Positions 45,519 to 53,321 of a stretch of 64,000 bases of DNA are shown piece after piece. Under the pieces are notes generated by a model, which was not told the origin of the DNA, made no database searches, and was given only the letters and a program-made list of their open reading frames with translations. Location: contig BLAL01000221.1 of the NCBI GenBank assembly GCA_015698045.1, forward strand, positions 62,001 through 126,000. Reading direction: 5' to 3'. Origin of the DNA: Rhizophagus clarus (lineage: Eukaryota > Glomeromycota > Glomeromycetes > Glomerales > Glomeraceae). The stretch's first letter is position 1; every line of letters begins with the position of its first letter. The position numbers were made by a program, and so were the translations under genes.

Positions 45519-46951
45519 GAATGCCAGTTTTTGCTGGAAATGATGACGATGATCTTGAGAGATTTTTTGAGTTATATAAGGGCTATATTCATAGTATTGG
45601 AATTGATCCATCGGCTGTTGCAGGTAATCCAGCAGGTTGGGAGAAAGCTATGGGTATACTTCGTGCTTGCTTAACTGGTCCGGCCACCAGATGGTATGAT
45701 GCTAATATCCTAGGAAAGAGAGTTAGACTTAGAAATATTCTTCTTCGTCTTGTACATGGAGATGAGCCAGCATTTAAGGCTTTGGCTGGTAATAATGCTG
45801 CTAATTGTCCAGTAAATACATGGGTTAACCCTTCTGGTGCAAGAAATATTATGGCACCTGGTGGTGCAGGTGCTAATGTTCTAGTTATTAATGTTTGGCC
45901 TGATTATGTCATAGAAGGGAATAGAGATATTTGGTTAAATCATGCTGGTATGGAATTTACTAATGACTCTCTTAATCACAATGTTCTTGGTGGTGATGCA
46001 GCTGGAGCTGGTGTTGCAATTGCTGGTGGAGCAGGTGTCGGTCATCCGTATGTAATTCCAGCCCGTCCCTGTCATGTTCTAATTAAAATGCGTAATGAAT
46101 TTCCTATACAGCAGAATGCCAGACGTCAGTTAAGGTTTGGTAACCTTTTTCAGGAAAATATGCCTGTTAGAGATTTCTATGATAAAGTTAGAAGAAGTAC
46201 TGAACTATTAGGTTATGGTAATGATGTTTTAGTTAATCAGTTTCTAAGAGGTCTAAATGATGATTGTGCTATTGAGGCTGAAAGGATTGGTGCTGAACGA
46301 GATATAGAGGAATTAGTAGGTCTTCTTGAACGAGTTGAAAAAAGAAAGTCTGAATTACGTCTTGGTAGAGAAAGACGAGAAAATATACAGTATCAGAGGG
46401 ATAGACAAATTATTCCAGAGCAATTACCACCAGTTAGTCAGGAGCCAGTTATATTAAAACCAGTCCAACATCATGCAGTTACCCAAGGAGAAATGAGTCG
46501 ATTATTACAACAACAGGCTGAAGGTTTTCAATCCCAAATTCACCAATTACAGGAGAGTCTTAAGGCTCGAGATGTAAAGCCAGTTTATAGACCTAAACCC
46601 AAACCTAAGCCTCAATATCATGATGATTGGGATGATATTCCTGATGAAGCTGTTAATCCGCCTGATGAAGATGAGGTTGATAATAGGCATTTACAACAGC
46701 TATTTGATTATGCATCAGGTGGACCTGCTCCTAGAAATACATTAGCACAAAGATTAGCTGGTAAGATTGCTAAAAGAATATCAAAAGCTAGAGAAAGACG
46801 TGAAGATGCAGAGTTAAATAGGGCAATGCGTGAACTTTCCTTGGATGATCATGATGATCCCATGGACACTTCCAATGCCGTTCGAGGTGTACCTATAGAA
46901 TTGGTTCAAGGTGAGAATGGAGAAATTATGCTCATCCAAAAAAAAAGATAG
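45500..46951 (+). CDS. Retrotransposon-type Gag (capsid) protein
   Basis: 483 residues, intact. The N-terminus (VFAGNDDDDLERFFELYKGY) and RACLTGPATRWYDANIL match the first half of a Ty3/gypsy-type Gag capsid domain. A ~110-residue Gly/Ala/Asn-rich insertion follows (AGGAGVGHPYVIPARPCH). The second half has MPVRDFYDKVRRSTELLGYG and VNQFLRGLNDDCAIEAERIG, the capsid C-terminal domain. Residues ~290-420 are coiled, Gln-rich and basic, and the tail is Arg-rich then acidic. No CCHC knuckle is visible. In retrotransposons Gag assembles the particle. Here it lies in a Polinton between the ATPase and integrase without LTRs or reverse transcriptase, so it looks like an integral element gene. It ends in QKKR then TAG, inside a 9-A run. 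Confidence 0.85.
   Translation: MATVTIGMPVFAGNDDDDLERFFELYKGYIHSIGIDPSAVAGNPAGWEKAMGILRACLTGPATRWYDANILGKRVRLRNILLRLVHGDEPAFKALAGNNAANCPVNTWVNPSGARNIMAPGGAGANVLVINVWPDYVIEGNRDIWLNHAGMEFTNDSLNHNVLGGDAAGAGVAIAGGAGVGHPYVIPARPCHVLIKMRNEFPIQQNARRQLRFGNLFQENMPVRDFYDKVRRSTELLGYGNDVLVNQFLRGLNDDCAIEAERIGAERDIEELVGLLERVEKRKSELRLGRERRENIQYQRDRQIIPEQLPPVSQEPVILKPVQHHAVTQGEMSRLLQQQAEGFQSQIHQLQESLKARDVKPVYRPKPKPKPQYHDDWDDIPDEAVNPPDEDEVDNRHLQQLFDYASGGPAPRNTLAQRLAGKIAKRISKARERREDAELNRAMRELSLDDHDDPMDTSNAVRGVPIELVQGENGEIMLIQKKR
46938..46947 (+). promoter_or_regulatory. Candidate -1 ribosomal frameshift site (A9 G)
   Basis: The Gag frame reads CAA AAA AAA AGA TAG. A slip of one base backward on the A-AAA-AAA heptamer leads to AAA AAG ATA GTT and the open protease frame. 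This is a canonical X-XXY-YYZ site with the stop codon two codons downstream. I see no strong downstream stem-loop by eye. A simple indel in the A run would look the same in a single copy. Confidence 0.5.
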
Positions 46952-47646
46952 TTTCAAATAAAGGTAAACCATCACCACCAGCAATTAAATCAGCACCATC
47001 TAAATCGACATCTAAATCCACTAAAATGGTAAAAATCCCTGCTATTAAGCCATCAATGAATTTTACTAAAACGAAGCTTTTAAATCTTCTAAAGCTTGCT
47101 GATATCAAAAAGATCATTCAGGAGATCGTCTATAAAATATTAGAAAATTATGATAACGCCCCTCAAGAACAACCAGCAGTACAGGAAGAGTATTCAGATC
47201 CAATACCTATGGATATTGATGTTGCTCGGTTGAAAAATTCTAAGAATCTTTTAGCTATAAATGGAAATGTAAATGGGGTAGATATTCAGTGTTTAGCCGA
47301 TTCCTGTGCTAATGTCTCTTTTATCCAAGAAGAAGCATGTCACAAACTAAAACTAAAAGCTGATAAATCTATAAAGCATAGTATTACTGGTGCATCAGGA
47401 GATAGTGAGACGCTTGGTATAGTAAAAAATGTATCGATAAACCTTTCACCACCACAGAGTGGTAGTTGTATCATTAAAGAAGATCTTGTAGTCCTAAAAG
47501 GATATAAGCATAGAGAGATTGGTTTGAGCCGAGCATGTCTTAGAAGGTATAATTATGATATTTATGAATCTCGAAAGCATATCGCCCTTACATGTAATGA
47601 TAGGAACTATTTTATTCCTATAATTCCAGATGCAAATAGGACATAA
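46942..47646 (+). CDS. Retropepsin-like aspartic protease, -1 frame relative to Gag
   Basis: The frame is open from the A run through a basic linker (KPSPPAIKSAPSKSTSKS); the first ATG is 47,026. The domain at about 47,250-47,640 has the retropepsin order: LAINGNVNGVDIQCLADSCA as strand and catalytic loop, NVSFIQEEACHKL helix, TGASGDSETLGIVKNV as flap-like part, and HREIGLSRACLRRYN as the second psi-loop. The catalytic triad reads Asp-Ser-Cys where Asp-Ser/Thr-Gly is expected, so activity is uncertain. No reverse transcriptase, RNase H or integrase follows it. It is convergent with the next minus-strand gene, with 19 bp between their stop codons. Likely role: Gag maturation. Confidence 0.7.
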   Translation, partial: KKIVSNKGKPSPPAIKSAPSKSTSKSTKMVKIPAIKPSMNFTKTKLLNLLKLADIKKIIQEIVYKILENYDNAPQEQPAVQEEYSDPIPMDIDVARLKNSKNLLAINGNVNGVDIQCLADSCANVSFIQEEACHKLKLKADKSIKHSITGASGDSETLGIVKNVSINLSPPQSGSCIIKEDLVVLKGYKHREIGLSRACLRRYNYDIYESRKHIALTCNDRNYFIPIIPDANRT

Positions 47647-47665
47647 AAAAATATATATAAAAGAT

Positions 47666-48325
47666 TTATTCAACATATTCTAGATAAGATTCATTTGGTT
47701 CATCAAAATCACTTGGATCCTCCGAGTACTTTGATTGCCAACCTATATATTCATCTGGTTCATTAGAACCTAAGTCTACCCATTGCCAATTTGCAGGATC
47801 GTCTGGATCTTCATCTCCCCAGTAATCTGATTGCCAAAGTGGTTCTTCTAGTTCACCACGGAATACTGGGATTTCATAAGGGTCTAATCCATCAGCTAAC
47901 ATTCTAATATTATAAAATATATGATCCTTTTTTTCTTTTTCTTTCTTATATACAAATCCACCTTGTAACATAATTTTTTCTATCTCTACCTGATACACAA
48001 AGGCTTTTTCTTTTTTATTAGCCAAATCCATAAATTTTTTGTATAGTTTATCTTTAAGAGCTCTATTCGTACCTAAATATTTTTTAAAAGCATGTTCTAA
48101 TTCTTCATCACTATTCTTATAATCCATTACAGCTTTCCAGTAGTCTTCCTCTGCAAGCTGATCAAGATGATAAATAATATTACGAGCAATTTCATGTATC
48201 TGAAATATATCTGTTCTCTCAATTGAAGCATTTATAGTATGGCCAGTTTCCTTGATTGGAGCATTTAGCCAATTTTCTACCCACTCTGGGGTTGCATCTA
48301 AGAATTTAGCAATGTTCGTGTACAT
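47666..48325 (-). CDS. Unknown acidic Polinton protein
   Basis: 219 residues, intact. The first ~140 residues are helical and charged (MYTNIAKFLDATPEWVENWL, KDKLYKKFMDLANKKEKAF). The C-terminus is very acidic and Trp/Pro-rich (WQSDYWGDEDPDDPANWQWV, then a second WQSKYSEDPSDFDEPN), with a WQSxY repeat. No capsid signature was recognised. Its promoter region carries the same ~50-bp motif as the helicase gene, suggesting co-expression. It could be a minor structural or regulatory protein. Confidence 0.65.
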   Translation of the reverse strand: MYTNIAKFLDATPEWVENWLNAPIKETGHTINASIERTDIFQIHEIARNIIYHLDQLAEEDYWKAVMDYKNSDEELEHAFKKYLGTNRALKDKLYKKFMDLANKKEKAFVYQVEIEKIMLQGGFVYKKEKEKKDHIFYNIRMLADGLDPYEIPVFRGELEEPLWQSDYWGDEDPDDPANWQWVDLGSNEPDEYIGWQSKYSEDPSDFDEPNESYLEYVE

Positions 48326-48368
48326 CTTTTAGTATATAATGGATATGTTCAATTTATTTTTTTTGATA

Positions 48369-48394
48369 CCTATATATTGACTACGTTTAATTAC
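48369..48394 (-). promoter_or_regulatory. Shared upstream motif, minus-strand gene promoter
   Basis: Read on the minus strand it is GTAATTAAACGTAGTCAATA then TATAGG, 24 of 26 positions identical to 36,491-36,516, with the match extending into GTATCAAAAAAAATAAATT. It lies about 45-70 bp upstream of ATG 48,325. Confidence 0.5.
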
Positions 48395-48427
48395 AATTTT
48401 TTGGGGTATTTAAAAAAAAAATATAAT

Positions 48428-49527
48428 CTATTTTGTATCATTATAGATACGTACTAGATTGGGGACGTCTTCTTGTAATCTATCAGCTGGCTCCCATGTA
48501 GATTCATCTTCTGGATAGCGCTCCCATTTGACTAAGTATTGGAGTTAACTCTTTCTAGTACGATGCTTAATAATCCTTTCAGGTACATATCTTTCTGGCC
48601 ATCGTCCTCTTATGACCGAATCAGATGGGGGTTTTTCATTAGCTGGAATAACCTGTAGTTCTTTTCTAGTATATGCACATCTAGATACTCCTAACCTGCC
48701 ATGTGGTCCATCAAGTAAATATGTAGGCGGTTGCTCAGGAGAAAGGATAAGCTTCTTAATTATACGAACTTTTGGGTTCCATCTGATATCCCCTGTTCTG
48801 AACTTACCATGTAATTTTTTTCCAAGTACTGATATAGGTTCAAGAAGTTTGGTTCGAACTTGTGTCCCCTCTAATAGTAATTCTGTATTCTTGTCAATTT
48901 TAGGTGGACCTTCTGGGATTTTAGGTGGATCCCTTTGCCACTGTTCATCTACTAATCTTACTATATCGTGGAAGTCCTCAGACCATTTCACTGACGTCTC
49001 ACCAGTTTTTAACTCCTGTGCTGTCATTCTTTTGAGAAGTGGTTTTTGTATAGCCTGGATAGCCCTCTCTGCAAATGATTGCTGTTTGTGACGTCCAGGT
49101 TCGCCAAATCTCATCATAACTCTAATGCTATTAAGGAAAAAATCACGTATTTGCGAGTTAGTAAATTCTGAACCAGAATCAGTTTCTAGTCTATGGGTAG
49201 AAGGTTGGATACAACCACGTCCATATATTTTAATAAATGCTTTTAATACGCTATTAGCTGTCTTATTTTTAATAGGCTCGGCATCTACTCGTCTTCTGGA
49301 TATTTCTACTACTACGAGAAAATAATGGTATCCTTTGGGATCTATAGACATTTCTCCTAAATCAGACTGCTGGGTAGCATTTTCTTTCCAAACGATTACT
49401 TTTGGACGTTCAGATCTTTTTCTTTAAGAAGTTTTTGATAAATGGTATAATGCTCTTGATCTTTAAGATGACGTGCTGGTACCCCTGATAAATTATAAAA
49501 TTTGTAATACTTCTCTAAAGGGGTCAT
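48428..49527 (-). pseudogene. Polinton integrase with C-terminal chromodomain, one frameshift and one stop
   Basis: The minus-strand start is ATG 49,527 (MTPLEKYYKFYNLSGVPARH). A single-base shift near 49,425 moves into RSERPKVIVWKENATQQSDL and then the long frame 49,351-48,545. The retroviral-type catalytic core shows SIDPKGYHYFLVVVEI (first Asp), HRLETDSGSEFTNSQ (second Asp) and QSFAERAIQAIQ (Glu), a DDE core. After HRTRKS an in-frame TAA (48,547-48,545) precedes LQYLVKWERYPEDESTWEPA, a clear chromodomain, ending at TAG 48,428. The chromodomain would target integration to modified chromatin. Without the stop and shift the protein would be ~365 residues, normal for Polintons. Its start and the next plus-strand frame are nearly back to back. 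Confidence 0.85.
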
Positions 49528-49573
49528 AATGCTTAAAATTAAAGATTTACTACTAGAATTCAAATTTGTAAAT

Positions 49574-49888
49574 ATGACAGAGATATATTGTACAAAGTGT
49601 AGAAAGAAGACAGAAACCTCTTCAGAAGTTCAGGATATGACCGATAATAGTCGATATCAAATTCATGGTGATTGTATTATCTGTGGAACGCACAAGAACA
49701 CCCTTACTGGAGAGAATTGGGAGGTTAAATCACATAGCAAAAGAGAGGTTCTGGACGCTAAGAAAAAGAGAAAGAAGACGGCTACAAATAAGAAAGCTAA
49801 GAAACTTGGTCTTAAGATTTTGGATGCCGATGATAAAGTTCAGGCTTATATTAAGAAGTATTTAAAGGAGATAACAAAAGAGAGTTAA
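49574..49888 (+). CDS. Zinc-ribbon protein (DUF5679-like)
   Basis: I choose ATG 49,574 (MTEIYCTKCRKKTETSSEVQ) over the frame's first codon at 49,529, because family members begin right before the first cysteine pair. CTKC and CIICGTHK form a C-x2-C...C-x2-C ribbon, followed by a basic Lys-rich tail (KKRKKTATNKKAKK) and a short helix. Similar small zinc-ribbon proteins are known from large DNA viruses and Polinton-like elements (family resemblance from memory). Probably a nucleic-acid-binding or virion-associated protein. Intact. Confidence 0.65.
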   Translation: MTEIYCTKCRKKTETSSEVQDMTDNSRYQIHGDCIICGTHKNTLTGENWEVKSHSKREVLDAKKKRKKTATNKKAKKLGLKILDADDKVQAYIKKYLKEITKES

Positions 49889-49927
49889 TTGAAAATATGA
49901 CACGATTTGTTAGTGATAAACATAACA

Positions 49928-50194
49928 ATGGAAAGAACTACAACCCCTCCAAGTACTTCGAGATTAGAAAGTGACGAAGAAGAAGAGATACCAGCTCCTA
50001 CACAAGGTGATAGCTCTGTAAGTGAATATTTTGAGTCAATAAAATTGTATGCTATAGCCCGAAATGAGGATTTGGATCATATAAATATTAAAGTAGCATT
50101 CATTCTTGGATTAAAACTAGATTATGCAAAGCATGCTAAAGAGTTTGGTTTTAAAAAACCATTAAAAGAGATAGTTGAACATTTAGTTGGGTGA
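49928..50194 (+). CDS. Short Gag C-terminal-domain-like protein
   Basis: 88 residues from ATG 49,928 (MERTTTPPSTSRLESDEEEE). After an acidic Pro-rich start, SVSEYFESIKLYA and VAFILGLKLDYAKHAKEFGF then PLKEIVEHLVG align by eye with the Gag of the same element (PVRDFYDKVRRST, NQFLRGLNDDCAIEAERIG, IEELVGLLE): the FxxGL motif, the Ala/Gly spacing and the terminal helix coincide. It ends 16 bp before the right terminal repeat. It may be a capsid-CTD-only factor that co-assembles with or restricts Gag, or the degenerate remnant of a second gag. Confidence 0.5.
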   Translation: MERTTTPPSTSRLESDEEEEIPAPTQGDSSVSEYFESIKLYAIARNEDLDHINIKVAFILGLKLDYAKHAKEFGFKKPLKEIVEHLVG

Positions 50195-50210
50195 TCGATA
50201 ATAGCTGTTT

Positions 50211-50906
50211 TTTTTTCAGTATATTTGTCTCTTGGGGGTTGATACATTTAGGTACGAACAGATTGATGACTGGTATGGGTATCTAGTATGAGGACTGATG
50301 ATTGGTACAGATAGATTGGTACAGATAGATGGGTACTGACGACTATGATGACAGATGATTGATCACCAATGAATGATCACCAATGAATGGTACAGATAGA
50401 TGGGTACTGATGACTGTGATGACTAGTATGGGGGTATATATAGGAGTTCGTACTAGGTGATAGGGTTTTTTTTTGCATATCTACTTGGACTTTAAAGTGT
50501 GTCTGAGTTCGTTCCTGAAAATGGGACAGATTGGGCCAGATGGGACACATTTTATACCCGAATTTTAAAAGTTTTTCTGGGAAATGTGATCTAATTTTTT
50601 TTTTATATTCATCTGTCCTACTGTCCCATCTGTCCTATACTCTCTTTTCTTATTCGTTTTCTTGTTCTTTCCTTTGTTAGATTAGTAATTTGAGTATTAT
50701 ATATGGGACAGATGGTAGGACAGATGGGGTATTTTTTGGGACAGATGGGGGTATGGTATAGAAATGATATTTATCCATGGTATTGTTAGAGACATGCCGT
50801 GAGGCGCTGGAGCCTAACTGGAAGGGGATCTGGTAGGGTTTCACCACGGAGGGGTGGATGTATAGGGGCTTTAGCCTCTGCAGGGCGCCAGCCCAGCACC
50901 GACGAC
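50211..50906 (-). repeat. Polinton right terminal inverted repeat
   Basis: Inverse of 35,792-36,487. Differences include AATGGACTAG-side flanking changes and scattered C/T and G/A substitutions, consistent with decay after insertion. Contains the same GGACAGATG iterons. Confidence 0.9.
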
Positions 50907-51204
50907 TAATGGAACTAGATATTATTAGTTCTTTAGGCTGCTGGGGGGTGGCTAGCAAGAAAAGAATTAGGTGATACAGTCAAAAAAGTTAAAAAGCTAT
51001 TTTCTGATAGAAAAAATTGTTGTTTTTCCACAGTTTAAGCTTTTTTCATTAACTTTTTCTTCTAATTCTTAGTCAACTCCAGGATCCAAAAGTTAGATTG
51101 TTCAGTAAAAATGGGAGAATTGGGATCAGATTGCATGTTCGATGTAGCATTTGATTAGTGTGAAGTGTTCATATCTATTTCTATTTTTAGTTGATCATCA
51201 GGTG

Positions 51205-51545
51205 CCCTATAAGAAATCCATATACGAAAATGATGCGTTTTGTATAAAATTGTTATACGTTTTTGTAGATTCTGTATAGCAATTCCATATATTTAATACA
51301 CAATTCATTTTTGAACATTTTTTCAAAAAAATTAATATATGGGTTCTTTGTTAGGAAAATGATCTTCTGAAGACTTTTTACTAAAAATTAAGATGTTTAT
51401 AGTTCTTTATTTTTCAAAGCTAATAGATTAAAATGAGCTTAACAATAAAATTTAGTTAAAAAATTTCTCAAAAGGTTATTTTCCTAGCAAAAAACCCATA
51501 TACGGAATGTATACGCCTATACGGAATTTATACGGAATTTTTAAA
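51205..51545. repeat. Right arm of the outer inverted-repeat element
   Basis: TTTTTGTAGATTCTGTATAG, ATTCATTTTTGAACATTTTT and TATACGGAATTTTTAAACTT are inverse to blocks in 35,520-35,745. The match shows the Polinton sits inside an older element. Confidence 0.55.
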
Positions 51546-52324
51546 CTTAATAAATTTTATTGTCATTTCGTATCAGGTATCATAACACAAGATCACGTGA
51601 TTATTGGTTTGTAATGATACGTTTTTTGTTTCCCTCCCTATTTTTTATTTATATTCTTCTTTTTTTATTTCTTATATTTTTTTTCTCTTCTCCCTCTAAC
51701 TTTCTTCTAAAAAAAATGTTTTTTTCTCTTGATTTCTTCTCACCTGCTACTCCTTTCTTTTGATAAAAAATAAAAAGTTTTTTCTTTCTATTCTGCTCTT
51801 TATTTATTTTTACAGGTAGGTACCATAGTTTACTCTTTATTCCAACCCCTTCTTTTTAAAAAAATTTATTTTTTTTTCCACTTTTTTTTAAAAAATTTTC
51901 GTTTTGTTCTTTCTATTTTTTATTTCCTATTTTTATTTCTCTTTATTTTCCCCTACTTCGTTAAAAAAATTTTTTTATTTTTATTATTTATTTTCCGTTC
52001 ACCTTGCTCTCCTTTCTTTTGTAAAATATTTTTTTTTCGTTAAAGATAATTTTTTAATATTAAAGTTAATATTTTTTTTGTTTAATTTTCTTATAGGGTG
52101 AGAGTTTTTTTCTTTTTAAAGGTCAGGTTCAGGTTTCTTTTCTTTTGTAAGTTAGTTCATTCTTTTTTTTTTTGTAAGACACTTCAAAGACTTTTCTTTT
52201 TTTGTAGGATAATTCTGGATTTTTTTACTTTCATAGGTAATTTAGTTTCTCTTTTTGTAGTAGATCAGTTTTAAGACTTCTTTTTCTATGTTGTGGGTCA
52301 GTTCTTTTTGTAAGTTATTTCTTT

Positions 52325-52450
52325 TTCTGGATTGATTTCTTTCTTCATGGGTTGATTACTTTCTTTGTGGGTTGATTTCTTTCTTTATGATTTGATTTTT
52401 TTTTTTGCAGGTTGATTTCTTTCTTTATGAGTTGATTTCTTTTTATGGGT
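52325..52450. repeat. ~22-bp minisatellite GTTGATTTCTTTCTTTATGG
   Basis: Five to six imperfect copies in a row within the T-rich region. No coding potential. Confidence 0.7.
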
Positions 52451-53321
52451 GGTTTTTTTTCATGTTTTTTTTTTTTTTTATAGGAATGCCAAATCTTAGA
52501 GATTAGCATAGGATAATTCTAGAATTACTATAGGTATGATTCAGTATAAGGAAGGTTTAGTTTTTAATAGAGTTAAAGAAATGTAGTAAGAAATGAAATA
52601 TTTGTATTAAATAAAATAATATTTATTTATTTATTGTTTAAATATTGATTTAATAATATTATAAAACATATTTAATTAAAATATTATTATTTAAAAATTA
52701 AATTAAATAAAATTTTATATTATAAATTACGTTAAAAAAACATATAATTTCAGTATTTTTCAGTATTTTTCAGTATATAAACCGTAATTTTATGATACAG
52801 AATTGGACAGATTTCCATATCATGTATTTTTTTACGTATGTTTTTTTTATGAAAAATTCTACGTTTATTATACGATAATCATACAGTATTCATATGACTT
52901 TTTCCGTATAAAAAAATGTATAAATTCCTTATCCAATTTTTTCATAGGGGTGGGTCTTGACATAGTATCAATTTTTCTTTGTTTATCACAGTACTTAACT
53001 TGGATTAGTGTGATTTGTTAATCATATTTATTATTGCTTTTGTCTCACATAATACTTGGTCAAGAACAGGAAAAATGACAGTATTCAAGAAAATCACAGA
53101 AGAAAAATGACATAAAGTCTCTATAATATTTGCCATCATTATCTATTGTGTGAAGGTTTTAAGTTGACTTTTAGCAGACCTAAGTCTATTTGGTAGTCAG
53201 AAAAGTTTAAGAACAAGTCAGCTGCAGCAGGCATGATCACTGTTATGCCTTTGGCTAGCTGAGGTAGTCTCTGAAATAGGTCAGATAATAAAGCTGTAGT
53301 TTGTACTTTAACACTTGTAGT

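Larger units (their letters stand above)
35792..50906. mobile_element. Polinton/Maverick DNA transposon (15.1 kb) with Gag-protease module
   Basis: Bounded by 696-bp inverted repeats and a 6-bp duplication. Gene order from left: D5-like helicase (+, broken), DNA polymerase B (+, broken), small protein (+), adaptor-like/zinc protein (+, broken), zinc/winged-helix-like protein (+, one stop), packaging ATPase (-), coiled-coil protein (+), Gag (+), protease (+, -1 frame), unknown acidic protein (-), integrase with chromodomain (-, broken), zinc-ribbon protein (+), Gag-CTD-like small protein (+). Polymerase B plus retroviral-type integrase plus A32-like ATPase defines a Polinton. No double-jelly-roll capsid, penton or adenoviral-type protease could be recognised. 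Genes are tightly packed, with overlaps of 19-26 bp. This copy cannot be autonomous. Confidence 0.9.
50913..53313. other. Noncoding flank, T-rich
   Basis: 50,913-51,545 belongs to the outer element hosting the Polinton (right arm 51,205-51,545). From about 51,590 to 52,480 the plus strand is strongly T-rich with little G. Near 52,720-52,960 further sequences resembling the outer element (TTTCCATATCATG, CCGTATAAAAAAATG) are present. No gene is supported. Confidence 0.45.

Noticed and set aside
44742..47646. Gag-protease block as a separate LTR retrotransposon nested in the Polinton
   Set aside because: No LTRs, primer-binding site, reverse transcriptase or target duplication surround it, and gene spacing is as tight as in the rest of the element. 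Comparison with other copies is still needed.
48612..49325. Plus-strand ORFs opposite the integrase (159 and 66 codons)
   Set aside because: Shadows of the integrase coding sequence on the minus strand, which has clear catalytic motifs and a chromodomain.
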